From Clonostachys chloroleuca (Eukaryota > Ascomycota > Sordariomycetes > Hypocreales > Bionectriaceae): DNA of 64,000 nucleotides. The stretch is from the NCBI GenBank assembly GCA_037952775.1, contig JBANAY010000003.1:22816001-22880000 (forward strand), given 5' to 3'. The translations under genes were made by a program, and so were the position numbers. Shown here in pieces: positions 45,735-58,156 of the stretch; position 1 is the stretch's first letter; the number at the start of each line of letters is the position of its first letter. Below the pieces are notes generated by a model, which worked only from the letters and a program-made list of their open reading frames with translations, did not search any database and was not told the origin of the DNA.

Positions 45735-46918
45735 TCAGCAGCTGCCGCATAACTGTATAGCTCTCTCACTTACTACTACTACTCTGGATGGTGAGCTCCT
45801 GATCGCAAACGAAGCCTCTAATCCCGATCCCTTTTGGGCTATTAGAGGCGGGGGCGGGGGGCACTTTCGGTATTATAGTTGAAGCCACATTCAAAACATA
45901 TCCAACGACATCCATAATTCCCTTTCATTGGTACATCAACTCGATTTTAAGTGTCAACGAGACAAACTCGGATGGCCGCACACCAACGAGTGAAGCAATG
46001 GCATATCTGTTCTCAGAGTTGCCCGACCTCCACAGCAAAGGGATCTCGGCCTATTTCTTTGTCTTTGCAGACAACATCAGGTGCCACGCCATACACCGGG
46101 ATCACTTGGCCAATGCCACGGACGCGAATGAGATCCGGGGCCCTATCCTGACCAAGATGCAATCGTTCGAGGGCATGACTTCGTTCCAGAGCAAGCATTA
46201 CCACTACTCCAACTTCAAGGACTTCTATGACACTACCTCTGGGCCATCGAACGACCCCCCTATCCCCACGAACCACGGCAATGTTCCGTTTGACAGCCGC
46301 TTGTTGGGCCCAGACCACTTGCGGAGCCCTGACCTCACCAGTGCCCTCAGTGGAACAGGGGGGTCATACGGTGTATTGATGACTGGGCCAGGGATGGTGG
46401 TTGGTGATGGAAAGGATACATCTGCGAACCCTGGTTAGAGGAAAGCCACTGTCCTGATCAATGCTTTCAAAAGCAATACTACAAACGCCGACGGGCTACG
46501 AGAATTGGCGCCTGATATGGAGGACCTACATCAATGAGGTTCGGAACATCCAGCCCTCCTTTCGGTATCCAGCAAACCAAAGTAACCGCTCATCGATTAG
46601 GCTAGCATTTACGACCCAGACTGGAGCAAGTCTTTCTGGGGTGATAATTACCCACGTTTATCTACTATCAAAGAGGAGATCGACCCAGACATGGTGTTCT
46701 GGGTAAGCCCGGGCATCAACGCCAACTACGTGGAGGTAGTCGATGGCAGAGTCTGCCGCGTCCAGTCTACTCCGCAGGAGCCATCTAAACACGCGCCAGG
46801 CATGGATAGAGTTGTCGAGGCCGATCTGGAGAATGATACTGTGTTTCTGTTTGGAAACCAGGAGTTGACTGGCATCCAGCTTCCGGCCACCGGGGACCTT
46901 GTTGGGCTACAGCCATAG
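45735..46918 (+). pseudogene. Berberine-bridge-type FAD-linked oxidase, 5'-truncated and frameshifted
   Basis: The C-terminal two thirds of a BBE-like oxidase can be followed through several frames. ANEASNPDPFWAIRGGGGG is next to a run of six G where five are needed to continue into TFGIIVEATFKTYP. Then come ETNSDGRTPTSEAMAYLF, a TAG at the place of a Trp (before RKATVLINAF), TYINEVRNIQPSF in another frame, and finally SFWGDNYPRLSTIKEEIDP and VFWVSPGINANYVEVVDGR (split VFWVSPGINA). The N-terminal FAD-attachment part is missing, so the copy is inactive. BBE-like oxidases act on alkaloids, sugars and other secondary metabolites. Confidence 0.78.
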
Positions 46919-47648
46919 GCTTGCCCGGTGGCCTTGACTGGTGATGAGGATTCGCGGATCATGGCCGCACTGCATGTTTATTGGAAGATTTTCGGCCAGT
47001 CAAGTCACCTTTCAGGTATTAAAGACAAGACAAGTGCAGCATATACAATAGTTGACCCTTAGATTTACGATATAAGGGTAATTGTATTTCCACTTATCTC
47101 AGGTCTCGTTTCACACTGAGAATTACCATCTGTAATGTATGTACAGGTGAGAACTAAGATTACTATTAAAGCCTTTATCGCATTTGAGTGCACTGAGAAG
47201 CAGTCTTACTGTCTAACGCGTGCGAAAAGCCTGTCCCCGAACAATACGATAAATATGATGGCTGCCGCAAGGGAAGGTTAGTCGCGTAAATATTCCAACA
47301 TCAGTCTCAGTGATCATAATCAGGATAAGTGTAATCAAGCACTGAAACGCGCTTGGGTGGAAACTTGACGACCCCGCGGTCGGATTTCTTGATCAGGCCC
47401 CTGGCATTCACAATTGATGCTCCTAGGACGTTGGCCAGGAATGGGTACAATTGTTTAGCCGTTCTCGGTGCTGGGGGCGGCAAAGGATCATGTCATTGTC
47501 GGTTTGTTTCCCGGAAGAGTATGTTATTAAGCCCGGAACCCTCTATGCTGTAGGATTAATAAAGTTATTTGATGTACAAAATAATCCACAATGTCGAATC
47601 AAATCTAACACCTAGTGCCCCTTCATAACCTCAAGGCTCACTGCTGAT
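46919..47648. other. Intergenic, no gene recognised
   Basis: 730 bp of 3' flanks; nothing supported. Confidence 0.5.
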
Positions 47649-50600
47649 CTAGTAAACATCACCACCCAGAGCTTCAGTATCTATATAAGACGTCTCGCCA
47701 ACTGCCCGCTTAAGAAGCGCTATGAGCTCATCTACAGTTCCAAGAAACCGCACAAACGCATACATGGCTGCCATCCAGTGCCTTCCCTCTTGACCAGCCA
47801 GGAAGTCCTTTGCGTTGCCGTCCGCCTGCGACTCTCCCCGCAGCTTCTTGAACTGCATCGCCCTGCCCACCAACGGTGTCGGCAGGATTGCGGGTAGCGG
47901 GTCGCCGGAGGCCAAAGAATGTTGAGCAAGTGTCAGGGTTGACATGATGTCCGCAATCAAATTTTCATCTCCGGCACTAAGCTGGCGCATGAACAGTGTA
48001 CGTGCTGGAAGCGGCAGTTTCGTAACTGTCAAAGTCAGCTGCGTGATGTAGATGTTGAGATTGTTGCAAAGATGGTTTGAGAGGCTGAGGGTTTTGGTGT
48101 CAATGTTGGACGTTGAGAACTCGAATCTTGTCTTCTCAATTGGCCGAATTATCGAGCTGAAGAGTTCTTCGGATGCGGTCGACTTTTTTTCAACAACTTC
48201 GACAAGATCCTCCGGAGGCGATCGCCATGTCGAAATGAGCAAAGCGTAACGGTCCCTGACGCTGGAAATCTGACTGGACAAGATTTGTCGATAGTGTCGG
48301 TTCCCGGATAGAGGCCGTGGCAAAAGCGCAATCAACACCGCCGCGCCGAATCCAATGAGCACAAGGAGGATCCTTCGCCAAAGGACATCATATCCCACCC
48401 CGGGATTGCCATAGCTGGGGATATGTGTGTCGACCCAGCTATATGCCACGACCATGTACATTGTCGAAGTGAGCATGATGCCCGCTGCCATGTGCTCGGG
48501 CGGAGCGAACAGCCTCCACCACATCATTCCGACGATGGCAACAGCCATGATAGCAGCCAATCCGTAGGGATTTCCTGGACCGTTGCCAGCGCCGATATAC
48601 CAGCACACTAGACCAAGCACGCCTCCGGCCACGGTGCCGAGAGTACGGATAACAATTCCTGAGACGAAGTCGGACATGAAGGGTTCAAGTGCCATCTGCG
48701 CCATGATCAGCGCCCACATTCCCTTCTCGCGGTAGTAGAAGCCTGCGGATGAGGGTATGACGGCAGGGACGGCCAAAGCAATCGTCAAAACCAGAGTACG
48801 CAAAGCATGCAGGCCCTCGACGTTGGTGAAGAAGTTGATCAAGGCGAGGAAAGCCACGCTCGGTGTCCGACGTTGACGGCCGGTCGGTCGTTGCATGCTT
48901 TCCAGGAGCGTGGCCGCGGTTTTGCCCACTTCTGTCTCGGTCTGCTCCTTTGACCGGTTAAAGAATCGCTTCTTCTTCTTCTCTGGTTTAGATATCGCTG
49001 ACATGGTCCGGGTAAGATTCAGGGCACCAGGAGTGGTAGAGGGAGGCTGATCATGGGACAGGCCCAAAGACACAATTCGACTGAGGCCTTTGGGGAGCCA
49101 TACGCGCTTTGTTTTTCTGACCCGTTCGATCTCAACCACTCGTTCCAGAATCGCCATGACGTCGTTGGAAATATTGATTATCCGCTCTTGGTACAACAAA
49201 CCCGACATCAAGCCAAGGAACGGAGGCGTACGGTTATCAGCGTATATAACTTTACCATCGGCATCGAAAAGGTGGGAGTGGGGGGCGATGAGATGCTCTG
49301 CGGCCGATTCCAGAAAATCTTCTAGCGCCTCTTGCAGCAAGCTGCCGGCTCGTTCGTGTTCAAGTATCGTGTCATCCTGAGGAACCGTAGATAATGCCTC
49401 AACAATGGCGCGGATGCCTTGGCTCAGGGCGTGCAACAAAGGCGTGACACAAGATGTCAGCGCTTCAGTCGACTTGGCTATCATCTCTTCCGTATCAGGA
49501 TGTCTCGTGGCATCGCGCAAGTCGGCTGCTTTGGCGATGTGATAGGCTAGCGGTTGCTGTTTACCGTCGGAATCTTCGAGCGCTGCGGCAGCTTTCGTGA
49601 GGGCCTCGTCTTTGGCGGCGAGCTCTTGTCGAGATATCGAAAGCTGTAGCAAGTCTAGCAAAGAAACCAAGGCTTGTCGTAGAGGTTTCAGGAGACTGTC
49701 GATGTCGTCGGGGCTCCATCTGCGATATGAGCAATCCAATTGCAGGAACTTGCCGGCCGATTCGATGCTCTTATAGACCAGCGTCAAGTCGCCCTTGTAC
49801 TTTTGCAGCCTTGCTACATCGAATCTGGCCCTTGCTTTGAAATGCCAGCTCTGAGCTTTGATGTAGCTATCCATTTGACGCAAGAGACTGACCATGTCGC
49901 CGAGCATGATTTGTGATGTAGACTGTGGGAAGAGAAGCAGGTTGCACACCGCGCCAATTCCAACCGCAATCGCAGTTGGGAGGATCAGCGTTTTGGGTAT
50001 TGTTCCTTGGAAAGTCGGGATAAGCGGCGCCGTGGTAAAGTAGATATCTGCAACCACCATGGAAAACAATGTCACGAGAGCCAGATTCGGGGCGGCTACT
50101 TTGACGCGAGCCTATAGAGTCGTATCGTTAAACCAACATGAAGGGAAGAATCGAGGCGATGAGAGACCTTACCATGAAGTACACAAACAATCCTAGCATG
50201 CAAAAGTACGTGACTGACACCCGAGTATCGAGCATGAAGCCTTCGTAAATGGCGATCTGCATGTACGTCCCTTGACCAGAGGCTTGCTCGGCATTGGTGG
50301 TGTTTTGTGGTATCGATTGCTGCAACTCCTGATATCGAGCTTGCAAGTCGGCTTGAGGCCTCGCCGCGAGAGCGGCTTTCATGGAGATGACGCCCCAGGC
50401 CCAGCCAAGGGCAATCCCGACGCAGATCATCAGGCCGGCCATGACGTGAATGAAGACAACACCGGACGGCGGCATGATAAATAGGACGATGCTGCAGCGA
50501 CGGTGAGTGTCTGGCCAAGAAAGATGGGGGAAGCGTATATCACCATCCAAAAAATGCGGCCTGGCCGAGGAGTCGAAGCGTATCGTCAATGAAGATGAAG

Positions 50601-50770
50601 AGCGTCAGGATCCATACAGCCAGGGAGCATTTGAAGAGGATCTTGAGGTCCTTCGCATTGAAGTGATCCAACCACGCAGGGAGTTTCTTGGGGTTGTTGA
50701 AGGCGATGAAAGATGCCTCTTCATCGTCCGCGGCATCGAGCTCTTTCGAGCTCTGCCAAAGGTGCCGCAT
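47649..50770 (-). CDS. Fungal FUSC/ArAE-type membrane transporter (DUF2421 family)
   Basis: Exons 50770-50544, 50491-50173 and 50111-47649; introns 52 and 61 bp; 1002 aa. The layout is that of fungal aromatic-acid-exporter-like proteins: an N-terminal block of about six helices (CSLAVWILTLFIFIDD, MPPSGVVFIHVMAGLMI, TYFCMLGLFVYFM), a long cytosolic helical region with a KKKKRFF basic patch, a second helix block (VLTIALAVPAVIPSSAGFYY, split; LVCWYIGAGNGPGNPYG) and a C-terminal DUF2421-like domain. Relatives are linked to brefeldin A sensitivity and to efflux of organic anions; function here is inferred from family only. The frame is intact while the genes on both sides are broken. A 15-codon gap-free fit at each splice supports the model. 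Confidence 0.88.
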
Positions 50771-51431
50771 CTCTGGTCGTTCTGCGACGAGTCGGCTATC
50801 GCGGTGTTTCTATGATGTTGCTTTTGATTAAGGGAACCCCTGGGTTATGGGGGGAATGGGCCAAGGCCATGACCGATGCCTTGTTGATCAGCAGCGACAT
50901 CCAGCTCATTAGAAAGGCATCTTTGCGGTTAGACCAATGCACAGGTCTGCATAAAATAATTTATTTGCATAAACGGCGGGTCGGAAGGTAGAGCTGCCGG
51001 GCATAAAACCGGCGCCGTCCGTTGAGCTACATATGTGTAGTCGCTCTCGCTATCGGCATCGTTCAAATCGGGTTCATGTAAAACTCCGAGCCCGATCGCT
51101 TGAAGCGGGTTTGATAGCCTTGAATCGAATATTCAAAACATGCGAGTCAGCTCCGAATGCCCAGTAGGATTGTACCTTTTCAAAAGCTTCCAGGCAGGAG
51201 TTCAAGAGTCCAGTAGGCAGCAAAGAATGAAACCCCCGGGCCTTAGTTCTTCCGGCGGCGGACCAGTCCTAATCTATTATTGGCATGGCTCTAGCGAATA
51301 ACAAAGTCCTACCTCAACAATCTATTTATAAATACATCCTTCATGCCGGCACGAGTGACAGGCTGCGGCTCTCAGCTTTGATTGCCAATGCCACCGGCTT
51401 TCTGCATGTCCCTTCCAACTAGCTAAATATT
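50771..51431. other. Divergent intergenic region
   Basis: 660 bp between the transporter and the DUF7730 gene; promoters of both. No other gene supported. Confidence 0.5.
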
Positions 51432-52608
51432 ATGTCGTCGCCGCCTCCAAAACGAGGCCCTCTGGAGATTGCTGTAGAGGCAGCACTAACGGCAGTCGCA
51501 TGCTGCGTTCTCACACCTCTAGTGCTACCTATTCTCGCGGTGAAAGGTGCCAACAGCTGGAGGAAGCAGTGGCTCAAGAAGAGAGAGAGAGAACGAAGCC
51601 AAAGAGAGATCAAGCGGAAGTGCTTTCAGTCCCGGGACCGCCCTCGGACCAAAAAGAGTTCCGAGGGCACCGGACCTCTTTTCACTCGGCTTCCCCCGAA
51701 ATTAGGCGTCGCATTCTTATCCAAGCATTTGGCGAGCGGACTCTCCACCTGGACCTTGCTTTTATAAGAAGCGGCGGCTCATCTGCAAAGTGGAGGTGGT
51801 ATAGCTGCGTCTGCCATAGCGATAAACCAGGCCTGCATCACACAGGAAGGCTTGCAAGGGGGAAAACACCCTGTGGTTACCATGGATCCCCGTACGAGAG
51901 AGACCAGAGAAACCCGTTGGCATGTCCCAGATCAGATCCATCAGTTCCGGCTCATGCAGGACCATGCCCTGACAATTGCCGCGTCGGGGCATCCGGCTGG
52001 CTCTTGACATGTCGGCAGGCGTAAGTACTATTTCCGATTTGCATAGAGAATCAGCATTTTTTGTTAAGTTATAAAGGGATGAACTAGCTAACATGTATCT
52101 CAACGACAGAAATATTGAAGGGCTTGAGGTCCTCTATGGGACCAACACCATTCATATCGACACACGCATTCTTTTGCTTGGCCTCCATGAAATCCTATCA
52201 CCGGAAAAGTTGTGCTTGATGAAGGATCTCGAAATCAATGTATCTAGAATCATTGACGTTGCTTCTTACTTCAAAGGGCTCTCCAACGAAACTCCACCTG
52301 AAAACGTATCAGTTTTGTTTCCATCTCTACGCCGATTGCGACTCACTGTTCCCGGCATGGACTACTTTTCCCAGGAGCAAGTAGACAAACTAGCACAAAG
52401 AATCCTATTGCCTAGCACAGAAGTCATAGTGTCCCACGATCCTGGCTTACAATGGCATGATGAGGGGAATATAGAATTTAGACCAGACGGTACGTTTAAT
52501 GTTGCTTACTTTGTTTTCCATTTAATGCAACTGACATATACCCAGTACTGTGATTTGTTGTCATCTATTCACTCCCGTTGGCTATCATCGATAGCTACAA
52601 GGACCTAA
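51432..52608 (+). pseudogene. DUF7730-type fungal protein with a one-base frameshift
   Basis: ATG 51432 starts a frame with a hydrophobic segment and a long basic helix, reaching GPLFTRLPP. The family continues EIRRRILIQAFGERTLHLDL, which is found one frame over. The junction is a run of five C at about 51691-51695 where six are required. Downstream, an 89-bp intron (52021-52109) joins TCRQA to NIEGLEVLYGTNTIHI, the family hallmark. A further 55-bp intron at 52491-52545 may end the gene early (VL-stop); otherwise the frame runs to 52608. Function of the family is unknown. The single indel may be a null mutation or a homopolymer error. Confidence 0.72.
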
Positions 52609-53128
52609 AATTACTGGGGTTGTTTCGGAAGATGAAGCTCATAAAGGACGGCTGAGACGACGGCTGACAGGTGTTCTTTACGATTCCGCTGATAGAGGAA
52701 AGAACTTTGAGACCTCAACTCTAGAATGGTTCCTTTACCAGGAGCCTGACGGGTGAATTGCACCATGTCGATGAATTCTCGGTAATAAATTTTGTCCTAG
52801 GTGCTGGACCATGATCAGCTCTGTCAAAATCACCTTTTTATCTTCAGACTAGCACATCATTGCTCCTATTCTACATGTTTGAATGACTGTGATGTATCCC
52901 TCCAAGGACCATCAGGTACTCCTCGCGAGAATGCTATGACATATACTAACAGTCTCATGTTCACCTCTCTTGTGCCAGGTAAGAAATAACTCATTATCTT
53001 CATAAGGGACTTGACGTGCGACACATCAATCCGAGTGGCAGTTGTGTTTGACAAAGATCCTTCGAGCTCAAGTGGAGCGGGTACCTCGAGCCTGGGGTGT
53101 GGCATGTAAGGCTCAGAGAGAGGGCTTG
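52609..53128. other. Intergenic between convergent broken genes
   Basis: 520 bp, nothing supported. Confidence 0.5.
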
Positions 53129-55054
53129 TTATCCCGGACCCAAGCTCTGACCGCACTGTCCCATCAAGCTCGCCCGTGGAAGGCTTTGGATAGATGGATA
53201 GACTCCCAATTGGTAGCTAGACTTCGTCTCATATTGCTCGGGTTGCTCGTTGTTTGGGAACACTGGGAGATTTTCTGGAGCGCGGCGGCGTTTGAGGAAC
53301 CATAGACCGGCAACCAGCAACACCAGGAATGCCACGCCTCCAACAACGCCTCCCACGATCGGTCCAATGTTGCGTGATTTACTAGTATCCGAATCGCCGT
53401 TCGATGAGTCTGTCATGGTAGGAGCGGGCATGGTTTGAGTAGTGTCCGTGCTCGATTCTTGAGTGGTCAGTCTTCTATTCATAAACCGACATGAAGGGAC
53501 ACTTTACTCACTTTTGTTGAACACGGCTTCCACTTGGGGGCTGGCCCAAGAAACTTGCTGACGATCCCTAAAATTGTGAGATGCGCAAAACATCTAAAAG
53601 ATGCCGGAATACTCACTTTCTAGCATACCACTCTTGGACAATTTGGGGTGATTCATAAGGCTTGACGTCAGGGTCATACTCCTCCTTCCACCTCAGTTCA
53701 GTGAGGTCGAATATGCCGACGCCGTTGGGCCATGTATCTGGCGACTTCCAGGTGTCATTTTTTACCACAAAATCCCCAACACCACCCACTGATATCATCT
53801 GTCAGTTTCCTATGTGGGCGCATCTATGACGCGTCCGTACATCTGAGTCGACTCCAAATTGCGTTGGACAGAATCAATGAAATCCAGGGAGAGAGAGGAT
53901 ACAAATCTTCTGAACCCCGGAAGATGGGCCAATGCCTCCAAAGATGAAACTAGACGAATCACCGTAAGCAAGATTCCAAATTCACGTCAGAAGGATAGAA
54001 GGCGTCCGCCGCGAGCCGCTACCAAAGTGATGCAGCAGAGAGACGGGTGAAGTCGAGACTTACATTTCGTACGTCCCATTCTGGGCTTTTTTGCTCCAAC
54101 AGCACAGAAACTATTGCGCGGCTCTGGTTCGGCACCTATTGTTTGCTGATCGTACCACATTTGGTTGATAGGGTCGTATAAAGTTACGTGAGTAAGGTTG
54201 TTCTTTTGAGCTTTTCCGCTCTCGTTTTTCCAGGAGCCACCAAGTACCAGCGCGAAGGGGCTACCGAGTAGCCCGTCGATGCATATCGCTTCTCCAAACT
54301 CGTTTCGTCGACTGCTCAGATCCATGGTTCTGTTGATGTTTCTTCCCCACCTAGAGTCTGTCATGTCGTATGCCAGAACTCCTTCAAATATGCTGAACTT
54401 GTTGCCTTTGACGGTATCGCCGGCCGAGTAGCCGCCGAAATAGAGGCCCAGGTCACTTCAAGACTTTAGAGCCCCATCTTTCCCTGGGGGATGTGATCGT
54501 TCGTTTGCCGAGGTGATCTTCCATTGCATGCCCTCCTTCCCAGCAGCTACTAAGACGCCCATGCTGTTATCTGGTCTATCATTTATCGAATAACCCCAGG
54601 CTGGTGTTCCCGCCCACCTGTATAGTTCATTCTTGTCCGGGTTCGTCCACAGGATAAACTAGCCGGCTGGATTTCAGCGGGGTATTCGGCATATCTGTAA
54701 AGGTCATGGACATTACTCGGCTCCCATTTGGTGGTTAACGGATCAAAGTTGTGTTTTTGACTTTTATTGTCAGCTTTCAGTCAGACCAAAACATAGGACC
54801 TTGATTGATATACCAGCCTCAGAATCGTTGCTCCACGAAGCCTTTGTGCCATCGATATATCCCGAAATATCCCCGCCATCAACAAAAAGAGAATCACATA
54901 GAACGGCGACTGTACGGAATTAGCTCACTGAGATGGAATAATTAGGACGGGGTGCCGGACTGGAGTGAAATGCTCGCCGCCGATAGATCGGGCCACCATC
55001 GGCGGCCACAAGGCCACAGAGGAGACAAAGGAGTGGCAGAATTTTAGACCACAT
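53129..55054 (-). pseudogene. Kelch-repeat membrane protein gene, decayed
   Basis: Starts at 55054 with a signal-like MWSKILPLLCLLCGLVAADG. Kelch-type strings follow in changing frames: DSLFVDGGDISGYIDG, LWTNPDKNELYRWAGT, LYFGGYSAGDTVKG, GTYEI-FIFGGIGPSSG (across an intron), QMISVGGVGDF and SWASPQVEAVF. The last exon has a Gly/Val-rich membrane helix (IGPIVGGVVGGVAFLVLLV) and a basic KRRR stop-transfer. Damage includes in-frame TAA after ISVS, TGA after ALKS, a run of six A near 54102-54107 where five are needed, and TGA codons where Trp and Arg are expected (GFH-stop-FCP; IGN-stop-QMISV). The last two fit C-to-T/G-to-A change. Fungal kelch proteins of this type are surface or secreted and poorly characterised. 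Confidence 0.75.
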
Positions 55055-55734
55055 TGCTGCAAAAGTCCATGACAGTAGAATGGAAAATCGTTTTGAGAAA
55101 TGCGAGTCAAGTTGGGGGGATTATAAGTATTTGCCGGCGCATGCTATCCCTTAGACCAACATGCAAAACACCCAGCCCCCAACTTAGGATTTCCAAAGTT
55201 CTTCTCGTTCCTTGTTTTATGGTGGTACTGCAGCCTTGTGTGCATTAATCGTCTATACTAAGAATGCCACTGTGGCATAGCACCGGCGCGTGATGAAACA
55301 TCCACTGGGTATGTAAAATTGCTTCCAGATGCGACACAAGCATCAGCGCAGTCGCGACTGGTCTTCCTTTCATTAGGTACATATGATAATCGTCAAGAAA
55401 CAGGCTTTTCCATCTTTAATGGCATCTCACGGGTATTTCACCCCAGTGGCAACCAAGCAGCACCAGGCATTGTCTCAAAGATCCAATACATCTGAGATAC
55501 CGTCTCGGAAATCCAATACATTCGGGACAGGTTCTCAATAGTCAAATACATTCACAGCTACAAATGGTCACACCCATTACAGCGAAGGTAACACGAAACT
55601 TTACTGAAATACCTTCAATCTTACAACCTACAGGCCATTGAACGTACGCTGGGAAATTACATTAGTCACGCGTTCAGTGGACGACAAGGATGAGCTGGAC
55701 AGTGATGAATATCATAAGAGATATGTCTAGAATT
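55055..55734. other. Intergenic with a short three-copy repeat
   Basis: 680 bp without genes. At about 55470-55555 three imperfect copies of a 31-33 bp unit occur, sharing TCTCAAAGATCCAATACAT, TCTCGGAAATCCAATACAT and TCTCAATAGTCAAATACAT. Confidence 0.55.
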
Positions 55735-57615
55735 CTATGATTTAAATGAGAGCATTTTCTTGGTTGTCTCCAAGTTCCTTGGCACCAATCTAACATGCGT
55801 GAATGCTGGGGCAGCCTGGTGATTTCCCTTGGATAACAATCCTTCCAAAGGATCCCACGTAGCTGGATCACACACATCGCCAGCAGGCAAGACGCGAAAA
55901 TGCGCGACTAGGTGGAGAAACACGGTATAAAGAGCCTTGGAAGCAACATGGCTTGCCACGCACATCCGGCCACCCATGCCGAAGGCAAATTGATGCCGAT
56001 GAACATCCTCACCCTCGAGCCATCTCTCCGGGTCGAAGATGTCTGCATCCGCAAACACGTCCGTATCTTCAAAATTTTCCGTCAGCTAAACTGTATTCTT
56101 GCGTATGTTCTTATGCTCTTACCTCGAGAACAGGCCCAGGTGTTTAAAAACAGAAGGGTTTTGGGTGGAATATTGGCGCCGCTCCAGTTAACATATCCAT
56201 GAGTAGCTTTAGGCAGGGCAAGTCGCAGGACCACAAAGAATCGCCCGATTTCTTTAGTAAGAGCTTCTATGTAATCAATCCGAGTGTGTGCAACGTCAGG
56301 TGCTGACGCGATGTTGTCTCCAGCTTCGATGATCGATTGGTACGCTTTCTGTTGGATGTCTTGCCTGTTTGCTAACAACTGCATGCCCCAGAGCAGGGAG
56401 CGTTTCGTGGTGTCTGATCCGGCCATCATGCTCATGCTGATACTCAGGAGTTCTCCCTCTGTCAACCCCTTGCTGTCGGGATCTTTCAGGACATTGCCTT
56501 GGATACTTTGAAATTGTCAACGAAGAAACGATTTCTTATTAGTTACATGGCGATACTCACCATGGTTTATCAACCCCCAGATCAATTTCTCCTCGTAAAT
56601 TCTTTTGCAAGAGAGCATGATAAGCATAGCGCCGCTTCCCAATGTCGGCCATAAGTTTTTCGCCCTTGGAAAATCCAAGGAGCTCGGCTGCCGAACTGAA
56701 AGGGCGCAGCAATGGGATGTAATTTAGGTAGTTCCCAGAAACGTCGCGATATTTAGTAATCATCTCCTCAATGTATAGTATTTCGGAGAGAAGGATGTTG
56801 TTATGCAGATCCTTGACGTCCTCAACCCTTTTCTCACGTTAGCAACGTACCCTCAGGTTGGCGACTAACAGAACATACCGTGTACCATAGCTCAGGGTCA
56901 AGCTGAGATTCAGAGCAAACTTCTGGCATACATCAAGCACGTTGGTGGAACTCTGAGTTCCTCCTTTCGAGGCCGCAAGCAAATCGTTGAGAAATGCCCG
57001 AGATTCAAGGTTCAAAATCTATCACCATCAGTCCAGTGCCCGACTTTTCTAACAAGGGCTTGCAAAGGAGTAACATACCGGCAGGTAGCTCTCGACGCTT
57101 GTTTTGTTAAGTGCTGTGGCGGCAACCTTCCGTCGCCTTTTGCAGCTGTGGTCCCATTCGCTTGTCCCGATGCTGGTCACAGTATTCCCTTTCTGGACTT
57201 TGCTATGCAAAACATAGAAACGAGGACGGCCGTTTGTTGCGTTGCGTTGCGATATGAAGAAATCTCTGGCCGCAGCGGCGCTATTGACGACAACAGTAGT
57301 CGTGTTCCCCAATTGGAGTTGGAAAACATCACCATAGCGTTTCGCCCACTGGCGGTATTCTTCGGCCGGGATCTTGCCACGCAGTGATGGAAGGCTTCCA
57401 AGCAATGGGTAGCCTCGGGGACCAGGCAGATTCGGGATACGAGTGGAATAACGAACGAACTCATTGACTAGGATATAAATGAACAGGAAGGAGGCCGGAA
57501 TCAACAATAACAATAGGACTGATCCGTACCCCAAGCCCAGAACGCGAAGGGCATGATGGAATTGGGAAGCAAGAGACATGGCGTAGATTTGGGCAGACTG
57601 AAACGATTGTATCAT
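55735..57615 (-). CDS. Cytochrome P450, phenylacetate-hydroxylase-like (CYP504-type)
   Basis: Exons 57615-57079, 57018-56879, 56827-56561, 56505-56123 and 56066-55735; introns 60, 51, 55 and 56 bp; 552 aa. An N-terminal helix (SVLLLLLIPASFLFIYIL) anchors it in the ER, followed by the hinge NLPGPRGYPLLGSLP. P450 marks are the I-helix AGSDTT, the K-helix ExxR (EIGR), PERW, and the heme loop FAFGMGGRMCVASH with Cys478 as thiolate ligand. The FGMGxRMCVASH form is typical of fungal phenylacetate 2-hydroxylase relatives, so an aromatic acid is a reasonable but unproven substrate. A second Met (residue 13) could also start translation. It is head-to-head with the dipeptidase. Confidence 0.9.
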
Positions 57616-58156
57616 GTATAGACACCGCCAAAATCTTCACCTCGAGGCTGCTTTGAGGTCCTCGACAGAAGCGTTGTATTACTTGTTGACCACAACACTG
57701 ATCCTTCATTGACTAACTAAAACCCCTCACATTTCGTTGAAAACTTTATATCACGATACACGGAAGCCCATGCCTCAGCTGTCAGGCACGGGTTGTATTT
57801 ATAAGCCCTAAGGCTCGAGGCTTGTGAATCCCTGCTCTGCGTGGGGTCTTCTCCGATGCGTCAAATATGCTGGTCCTGATAGGATCATGGCCTCATGGAA
57901 GTAAGGCGGATATATGGGCTATAATCACGCAATCGCCGGCTTCGTCGTTCAACTTCCATCTTAGGATTGAGATCGATTTGTGGCACCCTGTCCGAATTAT
58001 CCATGCAAAGGTGACCGAAATCGGATCTTTGTAAAGAAAAGTGTTGATGGGGAGCTTCCGCTATGGTCCATATGAGATCCAATCTTCTCAGACGCATTTT
58101 GTTTGTTCTCCCTACACTATCTAGTACAAGTGCTGAGATCAGTGGCAGACTTAGAG
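57616..58156. promoter_or_regulatory. Divergent promoter of P450 and dipeptidase
   Basis: 541 bp between two outward-facing ATGs, so both promoters must lie here. An in-frame TTG at 58103 precedes the dipeptidase ATG but is unlikely to be used. Confidence 0.5.
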
